This document shows positions 7,900 to 16,670 of a stretch of 40,606 bases of DNA, piece by piece (the stretch's first letter is position 1; every line of letters starts with the position of its first letter). The stretch covers positions 1 through 40,606 of the forward strand of contig CADCQR010000037.1 of NCBI GenBank assembly GCA_902803685.1. The letters are read 5' to 3'. A model generated the notes under the pieces. It saw nothing but the letters and a program-made list of their open reading frames with translations, did not search any database and was not told the origin of the DNA. Source of the DNA: an uncultured Erysipelotrichaceae bacterium (GTDB lineage Bacteria > Bacillota_I > Bacilli_A > RF39 > UBA660). The position numbers and the translations under genes were made by a program.

Positions 7900-9522
7900 A
7901 TGAACGATATAGAGATTGCAAGAGAATGTAAAAAGAAAGATATAAGAGACGTGGCTTCTGATTTAGGATTTAATGAAGATGATTTAATGTTGTATGGAAA
8001 GTATAAATGTAAGATTGATAAGGATGTTACTACTTCTGGAAAACTAGGAAAATTAATACTTGTAACAGCTATTTCTCCAACTCCATTAGGGGAAGGAAAA
8101 ACAACTGTTAGTATTGGATTGGCAGATGCTTTGAAGAATTTAAAAAAGAATGTTGTAGTTGCTTTAAGGCAACCATCTATGGGTCCTGTTTTTGGAATGA
8201 AAGGTGGTGCAACCGGTGGTGGTTATAGCCAAGTTGTTCCTATGGAAGATATAAACCTTCATTTTACTGGTGACTTTCACGCTATAACTTCTGCAAATAA
8301 TTTGCTTTGTTCTGCTATTGACAATCATATCTATTTTGGAAATAAGCTTGATATTCAAACTGTAAGATTTCATAGGTGTTTAGATTGTAATGACAGGGCC
8401 CTAAGAAATGTTAATTTAGGTGATAGGACTGAATCATTTTCAATAACTGCTGCTAGTGAGATAATGGCGCTTTTTTGCTTATCAACCTCTATTGAAGATT
8501 TAAGGAGAAGGCTAGGTAATATTGTTATTGGAACTAATAGTAAAGGTGATTTTATTTATGCTAAAGAGTTAGGAATTGAGGGCTCATTGACTGTGCTTCT
8601 GAAAGATGCGTTTAAACCTAATTTGGTTCAAACGCTCGAAGGAACTCCTGCGATAATACATGGTGGACCGTTTGCAAATATAGCTCATGGTTGTAATAGT
8701 GTTGTAGCAACTAAAACTGCTTTAAATATTGCTGATTATGTGGTTACAGAAGCTGGATTTGGTGCTGATTTAGGTGCTGAAAAGTTCTTAGATATTAAAT
8801 GTCGTAAGACAGGGTTAAAGCCAGATACTGTAGTTTTAGTAGCAACAATAAAGGCTTTGAAGTATCATGGAGGAGTTTCTAAAGAAGATATTTTTATTGA
8901 CAATATAGAAGCGTTAATTAAAGGTTTAGCCAATTTGAAAAGACACGTTGAAAATTTACAATTATATGGTGTTAATGTAGTTGTTTGTTTGAATAAATTT
9001 AGTACAGATTTAGATAAAGAAATTGACAAAGTAAGTTCTTATTGTAAAGATATTGGAGTTCCATTTACTGTTTCTACAGCATATTTAGATGGTGGAAGAG
9101 GAGCTTTGGAATTAGCTAATATAGTTATTAACACTTGTGAAAAAGAGAGTAGTTTTAAATATCTTTATAATGATGATTTATCATTGATTGAGAAAATCGA
9201 AGCAATTGGTCGCAAAATTTATCATGCTAATCAAATAACTGTAGAGGACTCTGCTATGATGAAGCTAAAGGAATTTGAGAAAAAAGGGTTTGGTAGTTAT
9301 CCTATATGTATTGCTAAAACACAGTATTCTTTTTCCGATAATCCCAAGTTAGTTGGCGCTCCTGATGATTTTTCTATAGTTGTAAGGGATGCAGAGTTAT
9401 TTAATGGTGCAGAGTTTATAACTGTATATTTGGGGGCTATAATGACTATGCCTGGACTTTCTAGGACTCCAAATTATGAAAAAATAGATTATGTTGATGG
9501 AAATATAGTGGGATTATCTTAA
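7900..9522 (+). CDS. fhs: Formate--tetrahydrofolate ligase
   Basis: Joins formate to tetrahydrofolate using ATP to give 10-formyl-THF, feeding purine and formyl-Met-tRNA synthesis. The 540-residue protein carries the family's P-loop TPLGEGKTT (about 61-69), followed by the conserved stretches RQPSMGPVFGMKGGATGGG and EGTPAIIHGGPFANIAHG, and ends with PGLSRTPNYEKIDY, a typical family terminus. Length is close to the usual 550-560. I choose ATG 7900 because AGAGGTG (7887-7893) is spaced for it; an in-frame GTG at 7891 is part of that ribosome site. It stands alone between two - strand surface-protein genes. Confidence 0.98.
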   Translation: MNDIEIARECKKKDIRDVASDLGFNEDDLMLYGKYKCKIDKDVTTSGKLGKLILVTAISPTPLGEGKTTVSIGLADALKNLKKNVVVALRQPSMGPVFGMKGGATGGGYSQVVPMEDINLHFTGDFHAITSANNLLCSAIDNHIYFGNKLDIQTVRFHRCLDCNDRALRNVNLGDRTESFSITAASEIMALFCLSTSIEDLRRRLGNIVIGTNSKGDFIYAKELGIEGSLTVLLKDAFKPNLVQTLEGTPAIIHGGPFANIAHGCNSVVATKTALNIADYVVTEAGFGADLGAEKFLDIKCRKTGLKPDTVVLVATIKALKYHGGVSKEDIFIDNIEALIKGLANLKRHVENLQLYGVNVVVCLNKFSTDLDKEIDKVSSYCKDIGVPFTVSTAYLDGGRGALELANIVINTCEKESSFKYLYNDDLSLIEKIEAIGRKIYHANQITVEDSAMMKLKEFEKKGFGSYPICIAKTQYSFSDNPKLVGAPDDFSIVVRDAELFNGAEFITVYLGAIMTMPGLSRTPNYEKIDYVDGNIVGLS

Positions 9523-9553
9523 ACAAAAAAGAGGAAATACCTCTTTTTGTTTA
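9521..9553. terminator. Bidirectional terminator after fhs
   Basis: AAACAAAAAAGAGG/CCTCTTTTTGTTT arms with a loop of about five bases; T-runs on both strands serve fhs and the convergent gene ending at 9551. Confidence 0.8.
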
Positions 9554-10276
9554 CTCTGTTTTTGAATCGCTTACTGTATTTTCTTCTGGAGAAGTTTTAT
9601 TATCTTGTACTTTGTTTGCGCTATCTTCTTCTACCGTATTTGGTGTAATTATAGTTGGAGCTTTCGGTTCGTATATTTCAATGTTTGCTGTGTATAGTTT
9701 GTTATTATAGGTTACTGTGTATTGATATGTTCCGGCTATGTTTGTTTTTACTTTGCTTAAATCTAATGTTATATTATTTATTATTTCTTCGCTTAGGGTT
9801 TCTTCTATATATGAGCTTATTTTTGTGTCTAAAGTGCTGTCTTTTTTTATTGTTAGATTTTTTAGTGTTATAGTTACTTTTGGTAATTTTTTTTCTGTAA
9901 TAATGAAGACACCATTATATTTTTTCTTTTTATAACTAATGGTATATGTATATGTTCCTGCTTCTGAAGTTTTTACATTTGATGTGTCTAATTTTAAAGA
10001 GTTTAACACATCTTCCTCTATGTTATTTATATCTTCAATATAATCTTTTATGTCTACACTTAGTGGTGTGTTTATTTCCAATTTCATTTCTTTTAATTTG
10101 ATTATATTTGTCTTTGATTCAGCAATTTTGTTTTTTGTTATATTAATAGAATATGTATATTTTGTTGTAACGGTATTTTTTGTACACATTGCAATACCGC
10201 TACTGATTAGTAATAAACTCCAGCACATTAAAGTTAATGAAATTACCTTTAATTTTTTTACTGTTATTTTACTCAT
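9551..10276 (-). CDS. Membrane-anchored protein with two Ig-like repeats
   Basis: A 241-residue surface protein of unknown role. One membrane segment near the N-terminus (about 11-31) is followed by two repeats of a bacterial Ig-like (Big/DUF5011-type) domain; the diagnostic ends are VKTSEAGTYTYTISYKKKKY and VKTNIAGTYQYTVTYNNKLY, about 95 residues apart. A polar acidic tail (Glu/Asp/Asn/Ser/Thr) ends the protein without any sorting motif, so it is probably held by the N-terminal helix. AGGAGT precedes the ATG. It is convergent with fhs and divergent from the nfeD gene. A single-gene unit with its own promoter. Confidence 0.78.
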   Translation of the reverse strand: MSKITVKKLKVISLTLMCWSLLLISSGIAMCTKNTVTTKYTYSINITKNKIAESKTNIIKLKEMKLEINTPLSVDIKDYIEDINNIEEDVLNSLKLDTSNVKTSEAGTYTYTISYKKKKYNGVFIITEKKLPKVTITLKNLTIKKDSTLDTKISSYIEETLSEEIINNITLDLSKVKTNIAGTYQYTVTYNNKLYTANIEIYEPKAPTIITPNTVEEDSANKVQDNKTSPEENTVSDSKTE

Positions 10277-10299
10277 AATCTGACTCCTATTCTATTATG

Positions 10300-10328
10300 A
10301 TTATATTACAAATATATAGTCTATTCAA
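10300..10328 (-). promoter_or_regulatory. Promoter for the Ig-like protein gene
   Basis: On the - strand: TTGAAT (10328-10323), 17-bp spacer, perfect TATAAT (10305-10300). Leader about 17 nt. Confidence 0.55.
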
Positions 10329-10346
10329 GATTATATTTGTCTATTA

Positions 10347-10375
10347 TTGAAAAAATTTGATGTTTGTGGTAATAT
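10347..10375 (+). promoter_or_regulatory. Promoter for the nfeD-stomatin operon
   Basis: TTGAAA (10347-10352), 17-bp spacer ending in TGG, TAATAT (10370-10375). It is divergent from, and about 20 bp away from, the promoter of the Ig-like protein gene. Confidence 0.55.
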
Positions 10376-10395
10376 ATGACTAAGAGGTGATGGCT

Positions 10396-10815
10396 ATGAC
10401 TATATTGTGGGGCTTATTGTTTCTTGTTTTGATTTTTATTGAGTTTGTTACAATTAACTTAGTAACGCTGTGGTTTGCTTGTGGTGCTTTAATATCACTG
10501 TTTGTATCTATTTATGTTGATTCTGTCATAGTACAAACTTTAGTGTTTATTATTGTTAGTTTGCTAAGCTTAGTTTTAACTAAACCAATAGTTAATAAGT
10601 TAAAAATTAAAAAGGTAATTCCCACTAACTCCGATCGCTATATTGGTCAAAGCGGGGAAGTTATTAAGAAAATTACTCCAAAAGAAAAAGGAGAAGTAAA
10701 GGTTATGGGTACTGTTTGGGCTGCCATTAGCAATGAAACTCTTGAAGTTGGAGAAGATATTCTTGTAGAAAAAATTGATGGAGTTAAACTCATCGTAAAA
10801 AAGGAGGATAAGTAA
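10396..10815 (+). CDS. NfeD-like membrane protein
   Basis: NfeD proteins partner with SPFH (stomatin/flotillin) proteins at the membrane. This short 139-residue form has two to three membrane helices (about 2-65) and a C-terminal OB-fold domain (about 78-139; the segment GQSGEVIKKITPKEKGEVKV is typical). It lacks the N-terminal ClpP-like protease domain of long NfeD proteins. I chose ATG 10396: AGAGGTGA (10383-10390) is spaced for it, while two earlier in-frame starts lie within or next to that site. One base separates it from the stomatin gene, which supports a functional pair. Confidence 0.88.
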   Translation: MTILWGLLFLVLIFIEFVTINLVTLWFACGALISLFVSIYVDSVIVQTLVFIIVSLLSLVLTKPIVNKLKIKKVIPTNSDRYIGQSGEVIKKITPKEKGEVKVMGTVWAAISNETLEVGEDILVEKIDGVKLIVKKEDK

Positions 10816-10816
10816 T

Positions 10817-11710
10817 ATGCGGTTTGGTTTAATATTAATTATTATTATCATTTTGATTGGAATCTCTGGGATTAAGATTATTTCTCAATCTAAAGCTTAT
10901 GTTGTTGAAAGACTTGGTGCATATCATAGGACTATGCAAACGGGTTTAAATTATGTTATTCCATTTTTTGAAAGAGTTGCTAATCAGGTAAGTTTAAAGG
11001 AAATTGTTAAGGATTTTGCACCTCAACCAGTTATTACAAAGGATAATGTTACTATGCACATTGATACGGTTGTATATTTTCAGATAACTGATCCTAAAAT
11101 GTATACTTATGGTGTTGAAAACCCTGTTAATGCTATTGAAAATTTGACAGCAACAACATTACGTAATATTATCGGTGAGTTAGAGTTAGATGAAACTTTA
11201 ACTTCAAGAGATGTTATTAATACTAAGATGAGAAGTATTCTTGATGATGCTACTGATCCGTGGGGAATTAAAGTTAATCGTGTAGAAGTTAAAAACATTT
11301 TACCTCCAAGAGATATTCAAGAAGCAATGGAAAAACAAATGCGTGCAGAACGTGAAAGACGTGAAGCAATTCTTAGAGCTGAAGGTGAAAAGAAAGCTGC
11401 TATTTTAACTGCGGAGGGAGAAAAAGAAAGTACTATATTAAGAGCTGATGCTAAACGTGAGGCAAAAATTAGGGAGGCTGAGGGTGAAGCAGAAGCCATT
11501 ATTAAAATTCAACAAGCTAATGCCGAGGGATTGCGCTTATTAAAAGAAGCTAAGCTTGATGATGCTGTTCTTAAATTAAAAAGCTATGAAGCAATGGTTA
11601 ATGTTGCTAATGGTACAGCTACTAAGATTATTGTTCCTAGTGACTTGCAGAATTTAGTAACAGCTGGTACTGTTATTAAGGAGTCAATTAATCATAATAC
11701 AGATAAATAA
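10817..11710 (+). CDS. SPFH (stomatin/slipin, QmcA-like) protein
   Basis: A membrane scaffold protein of 297 residues. The N-terminal hydrophobic hairpin (about 1-17) leads into the SPFH domain (about 20-190: SKAYVVERLGAYHRTMQTGL, then TVVYFQITDPKMYTYGV, then RNIIGELELDETLTSRD), and a long Ala/Glu/Lys/Arg coiled coil (about 175-245) follows. The order and motifs match stomatin/slipin rather than flotillin. AAGGAGG at 10801 lies inside the end of nfeD, so the two are translated together. Likely forms ring oligomers on the inner face of the membrane and influences envelope protein turnover or membrane order; the exact role here is unknown. Confidence 0.93.
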   Translation: MRFGLILIIIIILIGISGIKIISQSKAYVVERLGAYHRTMQTGLNYVIPFFERVANQVSLKEIVKDFAPQPVITKDNVTMHIDTVVYFQITDPKMYTYGVENPVNAIENLTATTLRNIIGELELDETLTSRDVINTKMRSILDDATDPWGIKVNRVEVKNILPPRDIQEAMEKQMRAERERREAILRAEGEKKAAILTAEGEKESTILRADAKREAKIREAEGEAEAIIKIQQANAEGLRLLKEAKLDDAVLKLKSYEAMVNVANGTATKIIVPSDLQNLVTAGTVIKESINHNTDK

Positions 11711-11741
11711 AAATTCAGATGTAATTTCTGAATTTTTTATT
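11709..11741. terminator. Bidirectional terminator after the stomatin gene
   Basis: AAATTCAG (11711-11718) pairs with CTGAATTT (11728-11735), then T-run; it overlaps the stop of the convergent DUF1294 gene. Confidence 0.75.
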
Positions 11742-11997
11742 TCAATATAATAAATATTATAAGTATATGTAGTAGTAGTGATATTGGAGTTAGTATTAGA
11801 AATTTTATTTTTCTATTTTTGTGATGAAAGGAGTACATACTTAAAATAATTCCAATTGCACCACCTAGAAATGATATGCTTATTAATGTTTTTTCACTAA
11901 TTCTATGTTTTTTATTTATGGCAGCAAACTTATCGTATTTCATTAATAATATAGCCGTTATGTTGATTATTATGGAGTAAACAATTATTAAATTCAT
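11737..11997 (-). CDS. DUF1294 small membrane protein
   Basis: An 86-residue membrane protein with three helices. It has the DUF1294 signature: a D-K-x-A near the first helix (MKYDKFAAINKKHRISEKTL), then GGAIG, then the histidine/lysine-rich turn SFHHKNRKIKF. No biochemical function is established for the family. Its ATG overlaps the stop of the radical SAM gene (ATGA, 4 bp), and AAGGTG precedes it, so the two form one operon. Confidence 0.85.
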   Translation of the reverse strand: MNLIIVYSIIINITAILLMKYDKFAAINKKHRISEKTLISISFLGGAIGIILSMYSFHHKNRKIKFLILTPISLLLHILIIFIILK

Positions 11998-12926
11998 AGT
12001 TTTGCACCTTGAAAGGTATTTCGCTTTTTCATTTCTTTATCAATATCATTTAAAACACAAAATTTTTTTATTAACCATTGTGGTTCAATTAAATCTTCAA
12101 TTTTTGGATCTCCTGTTATTCTGTGTATTACTATTTCTTCTCTTAATAATTCTAGTTGATTTATAACAATATCAATGTATTCTTCTTTTGTTAAAATATG
12201 AAATGGCTTATTTTCAAATAATTTTTGTAGTGGGGTATCTTTACATATACTTAGCATATGGATTTTTATTCCTTGTATATCTAATGTGTTTAAGTATTTG
12301 ATTGTGTTGAGCATGTCCTCTTTTGTTTCATATGGTAGTCCATTAATAATGTGAACTACAACATCTATTTTGTGTTTTCTTAGTCTTTTTACCATATTTT
12401 CAAAGCATTCGAGCGTATGACATCTATTAATTAATTTTGTAGTTTCTGGTTTTGTTGTTTGTAATCCTAGCTCTATTATTAAGTTCGTTTTTTTGTTTAG
12501 TTCTGATAGGTAATCAAGACATTCATCGGATATAGCATCCGGACGGGTAGAAATGTTAATACCTATAACATTTTCTTGCTTTAAAGCTGCTTCATACATC
12601 TCTTTTAATACTTTTACTGGGGCATATGTATTTGTTCTAGCTTGAAAATATGCTATATATTTTGCTGTTGGCCACTTTTTTAACATCATATTTTTTACTT
12701 TTCTAAATTGTTCTTCTATACTATCATTTTTATTTCCTGCAAATTCTCCGCTTCCCATTTTAGAGCAGTATATACATCCACCGTATCCTACGGTTCCATC
12801 AATATTTGGACATGTGAAGCCTCCATTAAGGCTTACTTTAAATACTTTGCACCCAAATTTTTTTTTGTAGTAATAGTTTAGTGTGTGATATCTTTTATTA
12901 GAATCACTATATTTAAAATCATTCAT
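11994..12926 (-). CDS. Radical SAM protein, TIGR01212 family (YhcC/YtqA-like)
   Basis: A 310-residue radical S-adenosylmethionine enzyme. The cluster-binding cysteines are in FTCPNIDGTVGYGGCIYC (about 38-55), the long-spaced C-x12-C-x2-C pattern of this family instead of the common CxxxCxxC. The remainder (INISTRPDAISDECLDYL, LIIELGLQTTKPETTKLI, VVHIINGLPYETKEDML) matches the Elp3-like radical SAM core of the family. YtqA and YhcC are widespread; their substrate is not firmly known and a tRNA or small-molecule target is possible. ATG 12926 follows AGGAG. It forms an operon with the DUF1294 gene. Confidence 0.9.
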   Translation of the reverse strand: MNDFKYSDSNKRYHTLNYYYKKKFGCKVFKVSLNGGFTCPNIDGTVGYGGCIYCSKMGSGEFAGNKNDSIEEQFRKVKNMMLKKWPTAKYIAYFQARTNTYAPVKVLKEMYEAALKQENVIGINISTRPDAISDECLDYLSELNKKTNLIIELGLQTTKPETTKLINRCHTLECFENMVKRLRKHKIDVVVHIINGLPYETKEDMLNTIKYLNTLDIQGIKIHMLSICKDTPLQKLFENKPFHILTKEEYIDIVINQLELLREEIVIHRITGDPKIEDLIEPQWLIKKFCVLNDIDKEMKKRNTFQGAKL

Positions 12927-12962
12927 CGTATTTCTCCTGTTTATTACCGTAAAAACGACTAA

Positions 12963-12991
12963 ATTATATCATTAAAAATATTTAAAAGCAA
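12963..12991 (-). promoter_or_regulatory. Promoter for the radical SAM operon
   Basis: On the - strand: TTGCTT (12991-12986), 17-bp spacer ending in TGA, perfect TATAAT (12968-12963). Its -35 box touches the -35 box of the divergent carboxypeptidase promoter. Confidence 0.55.
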
Positions 12992-13009
12992 CAAACTAAA
13001 TGTTATACT
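12981..13009 (+). promoter_or_regulatory. Candidate promoter for the D,D-carboxypeptidase gene
   Basis: TTTAAA (12981-12986), 17-bp spacer ending in TGT, TATACT (13004-13009). Leader about 15 nt. Confidence 0.4.
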
Positions 13010-13030
13010 TTATATAGTAGGTGAAGTTGT

Positions 13031-14158
13031 ATGAGAAGAATAGCAAGAATTAGATTAAAAAATCAGTCAAAAAAATTTTTAAAAATTTTTGGTATTATTT
13101 TTTTTGTTGCTTTGACTGTATTCTTAATTTATTCACATGAACTTCATACTATTATAAAATTAGGCTATAGTAGGCAGTCAAGTAATTATGTTCTTTTTCA
13201 TAATCTGAAAAGTTATGTAGTTAATGTAGGGGAAAATAAGACTCTAGACGCAGCTTTTTCGAGTGTAGATTTTAGGGACGAGTATATTGATAAGTATCAG
13301 GATATTAATTATTATAATTATAATAATTTCATAAAAATAATTAATACTTTTTTAGATAAGAAATATTCTACTAACAATATCAATATGATTTTAGAACATG
13401 GTAACTACGAGGATGTTGTTGCTTTTTCTAAGCGGGATAAGGTTAGGTATTTAGAAGAATTTTTTTCCATTAGTTATGCCAAATTAAAATATTACGATAG
13501 ATATGTTGCATATTCAGATGAAACTGGGGAAGATGATGAAAATACTGTTCTTATTGTCAATATGGATTTAGATAAAGAGGATTATGTTGAGTATAAAAAA
13601 GTTGAAAGTTTTAATACTAATATGTTAGTTAATAAGCATAGAATGCTTGATGAAAACTTTGTTCCAGATAATTTAGTTAATCTAGAGCAACCGTATGCTT
13701 CTAATAATGAGATGAAAGCTAATAAGGAAGCTTATGATGCTTTTAAGAATATGTTTGAGTCTGCTAAAAATGAAGGCTATGGAATTGTTATTAATTCTGC
13801 ATATAGAAGTTATAAGATGCAAGAAGAGTTGTGTAATTTTTATAGAGGTTCTTATGGGAGTGATTATGTAGATAAATATGTTGCTAAACCAGGGTTTTCT
13901 GAGCATCAGACTGGACTAGGGTTTGATGTGGGTAGTACATCATCTAATGTTTTTGGTAGAAGCAAGGAATATAGTTGGATGCAAGAAAATGCCCATAAAT
14001 ATGGCTTTATATTAAGATTTCCTGAGAAGTATATTTCTATAACAGGATTTAATTCTGAGCCTTGGCATTATAGGTATGTAGGTGTAAAAATAGCTACATA
14101 TATTCATGATAACAATATGCCGTATGAAAAATATTATGCTATGTTTTTAGATGACTAA
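13031..14158 (+). CDS. D-alanyl-D-alanine carboxypeptidase, VanY type (peptidase M15B)
   Basis: Removes the terminal D-Ala from peptidoglycan stem peptides outside the cell. The 375-residue protein has a basic N-terminus, one membrane helix (about 16-34), a family-specific region of about 180 residues, and the M15B domain (about 215-355). The zinc site is complete: His292 and Asp299 in PGFSEHQTGLGFDVG, and His346 in SEPWHYRYVG, with Glu343 as the catalytic base and Arg259 in INSAYRS binding substrate. The ATG at 13031 follows AGGTGAAG. It is the first gene of a + strand stretch; the next gene starts 46 bp later. Confidence 0.92.
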   Translation: MRRIARIRLKNQSKKFLKIFGIIFFVALTVFLIYSHELHTIIKLGYSRQSSNYVLFHNLKSYVVNVGENKTLDAAFSSVDFRDEYIDKYQDINYYNYNNFIKIINTFLDKKYSTNNINMILEHGNYEDVVAFSKRDKVRYLEEFFSISYAKLKYYDRYVAYSDETGEDDENTVLIVNMDLDKEDYVEYKKVESFNTNMLVNKHRMLDENFVPDNLVNLEQPYASNNEMKANKEAYDAFKNMFESAKNEGYGIVINSAYRSYKMQEELCNFYRGSYGSDYVDKYVAKPGFSEHQTGLGFDVGSTSSNVFGRSKEYSWMQENAHKYGFILRFPEKYISITGFNSEPWHYRYVGVKIATYIHDNNMPYEKYYAMFLDD

Positions 14159-14204
14159 TTAATTTTATTGTGATAATATGTTATTAGAATAAGAGGGTGT
14201 TTAA

Positions 14205-16625
14205 ATGTATCCGTTAGGAAAACAATTTGAGGTTGATACTCAACAGGGTAAATGTAATGAAAAATGTGTTTTTTGTGGCTCTAATTATAGAATATCTGTC
14301 ATTACTGAAAGATGTGTTAGGCTGGAATTTTCTCCGAATAGTCAATTCATTGATAATCCAACACAATTAGTAAGAAAAAGAAATTTTGGTATGGTAGATT
14401 TTGCAGTGCAGGAAGATAATAATTTTTTACAGATAACAACCAAGTATTTTGTTTTGTCTTATGCCAAAGGGCAACCTTTTAGTAGCGGCGCTATAGCGTC
14501 TGCTAAAAATTTAAAAATAACTTTAAAGTCAAGAGAAGCTGATAGACAAAAAGATTGGTACTATGGACATCCTGAACCTAGAAATATGGGTGGAAACTAT
14601 GTTGCTGATGATTTTCCTATTGATAAGGGTTTGCAGAGAGGTTTGTTTTCATTAGATGGTTTTGCTTCTTTCGATGACAGCAAAAGTAGAATTATTGTAC
14701 AGGATGGAACTTTAATTGAAGCTCCAGAAAATCACTATGATATATATGTATTCATGTATGATAGGGATTTTAAACAAGCGTTATTTGACTATTTTAAAAT
14801 TACTGGTTCCCCTGCTTTGATTCCTAGATATGCACTTGGTAATTGGTGGAGTAGAAATATAGTATATGATCAAGCCAGTCTAGATGATTTAATAAAGAAA
14901 TTTGAAAGAAAAAAGATTCCATTATCTGTTATGCTATTCGATCATGATTGGCATTATCGTAATGTTGGAGAGTTTACTAATTTAAAAGTTGGTTATACAT
15001 TTAATAATATCTTATTTAATCAGCCAGATAAAATGATAGAAAACTTGCATAATAAAGGTATAAGAGTCGGTTTGATTGTAGATCCTATGGGTGGATTTTA
15101 TCCTCATGAAGCTTATTATAAGCCAGCTAGTGAATATTTGGAAATTCTTAATTCAAAGGTTATTACATTTGACCCTTTAAATCCTAAGTTTTTAGATGTG
15201 TTATTTAAGGTGTTTTTACATCCTTTGGAAAAACTTGGTGTAGATTTTTTTTGGAATGATAGTAAGGCGGATAATGATCTTTCTAAGTTATGGATTTTAA
15301 ATCATTACATGTATTTAGACAGAAGACGTTCACCAAATCAAAGAGCAATGATTCTTGCTCGTAGTAGTATTTGTGCTCCTCATAGGTATCCTGTTTTGTA
15401 CGGAGGATTAAGCGAACCTAGTTGGAATAATCTAAAAGTTCTGCCTTTTAAATATTTGAATGCGGCTAATATTGGTGTTAGTTGGTGGAGTTATGATGTT
15501 GCTGGTAATCATGGAGGAATTGAACAGGATGAGCTTTATTTGCGGTATTTACAATTGAGTGTTTTTTCTCCTATTTTAAGATTCCATGCGGCGCGTGGGC
15601 CTTATTATAAGCGAGAACCTTGGCTTTGGGATATAAAAACAGAAACTATTGCTGCCGATTATTTAAGATTAAGACATAGGTTAATACCTTATCTATATAC
15701 TGAGGCGTATAATTATACTAAATCTGGTACGCCAGTACTTCAGCCTTTTTACTATAATTATATGTGGACTTATGATGATGAAATATATAGGAATCAGTAT
15801 TATTTTGGATCTCAAATGTTAGTTTGCCCTATATTAGAGGAACAAGATCATACAATGAACAGAACTATTCATAGATTTTTCATTCCTGATGGTATTTGGT
15901 ATGACTTTTTCACCGGGAAGAAATTTCCTGGAAATAAGAAATATACTTCCTTCTTTAAGGAAAGTGATTATCCTGTTTTTGCTCATGCTGGTTCGATAAT
16001 ACCATTGTCAAATAGAAGTGATTATAATAATACTGGTCTTCCTACTGATTTAGAGGTACAGATATTTCCTGGAGTTTCTAATACATATACTTTATATGAA
16101 GATGATGGTGTTACTTCTTTGTATAGAGAGGGATATTTTTTAAAGACGTCTATAGATTATAACTATTTGAAAAATAATTATACTGTTATATTTAGAGCTA
16201 TTGATGGAAAAAGTGGAATAGTTCCTGATCGTAGAAATTATAAGGTTGTGTTTAGAAATACTAAGCAAGCAGATGATGTTGTTGTATATTTTAATTCAAA
16301 TAAAATCAATGTAGATAGTTATATTGATGGTAATGATTTTATAGTTGAAGTTAAAAACTGTCCTACTATTGGTCAGCTATCTATTAATTGTAAGGGTAAA
16401 GATATTGAAATTGATGCAGTAAGATTAATCAACGACGATGTTGATAGTATATTATTAGACTTGAAAATAGACACTTATATGAAAGAAGAAATTGCTAAAA
16501 TAATGTTTGGAAATAGTTCTATAAGTCAAAAGAGAATAGAGATTCGTAAGATGAAGAAAAGGGGCCTATCTAAGACATATATATCGTTATTCTTGAAACT
16601 ATTGGAATATATTAGTGAAGTCTAA
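14205..16625 (+). CDS. Glycoside hydrolase family 31 protein, altered acid/base site
   Basis: GH31 enzymes are mostly alpha-glucosidases or alpha-xylosidases. This 806-residue, apparently cytoplasmic protein has an N-terminal beta-sandwich (about 1-205), a TIM-barrel (about 205-555) and C-terminal beta domains, then a helical tail of about 60 residues (about 745-806) that I do not recognise. The nucleophile aligns as Asp352 (GVDFFWNDSKAD) and the later WWSYDVAGNHGG (427-438) is the usual WWSHDIGG motif. In related GH31 proteins the acid/base Asp sits in S-G-D-T before the next Trp; here that stretch is YGGLSEPSW (399-407), with Leu402 at the Asp position and a Glu two residues later. AGAGGGTG precedes the ATG. 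Sugar target unknown; no transporter is adjacent. Confidence 0.88.
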   Translation: MYPLGKQFEVDTQQGKCNEKCVFCGSNYRISVITERCVRLEFSPNSQFIDNPTQLVRKRNFGMVDFAVQEDNNFLQITTKYFVLSYAKGQPFSSGAIASAKNLKITLKSREADRQKDWYYGHPEPRNMGGNYVADDFPIDKGLQRGLFSLDGFASFDDSKSRIIVQDGTLIEAPENHYDIYVFMYDRDFKQALFDYFKITGSPALIPRYALGNWWSRNIVYDQASLDDLIKKFERKKIPLSVMLFDHDWHYRNVGEFTNLKVGYTFNNILFNQPDKMIENLHNKGIRVGLIVDPMGGFYPHEAYYKPASEYLEILNSKVITFDPLNPKFLDVLFKVFLHPLEKLGVDFFWNDSKADNDLSKLWILNHYMYLDRRRSPNQRAMILARSSICAPHRYPVLYGGLSEPSWNNLKVLPFKYLNAANIGVSWWSYDVAGNHGGIEQDELYLRYLQLSVFSPILRFHAARGPYYKREPWLWDIKTETIAADYLRLRHRLIPYLYTEAYNYTKSGTPVLQPFYYNYMWTYDDEIYRNQYYFGSQMLVCPILEEQDHTMNRTIHRFFIPDGIWYDFFTGKKFPGNKKYTSFFKESDYPVFAHAGSIIPLSNRSDYNNTGLPTDLEVQIFPGVSNTYTLYEDDGVTSLYREGYFLKTSIDYNYLKNNYTVIFRAIDGKSGIVPDRRNYKVVFRNTKQADDVVVYFNSNKINVDSYIDGNDFIVEVKNCPTIGQLSINCKGKDIEIDAVRLINDDVDSILLDLKIDTYMKEEIAKIMFGNSSISQKRIEIRKMKKRGLSKTYISLFLKLLEYISEV

Positions 16626-16635
16626 TAAAAAACTC

Positions 16636-16664
16636 TTGAAAATTTAAGATAAATAAAATATAAT
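16636..16664 (+). promoter_or_regulatory. Promoter of the leucine T-box operon
   Basis: TTGAAA (16636-16641), 17-bp spacer, perfect TATAAT (16659-16664). Transcription would begin near 16671, at the start of the T-box leader. Confidence 0.65.
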
Positions 16665-16670
16665 ATCTTT

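Noticed and set aside
9655..9935. Two + strand hydrophobic open frames inside the Ig-like protein gene
   Set aside because: They are Leu/Phe-rich antisense frames with no ribosome site; the - strand gene has a signal anchor, repeats, promoter and terminator.
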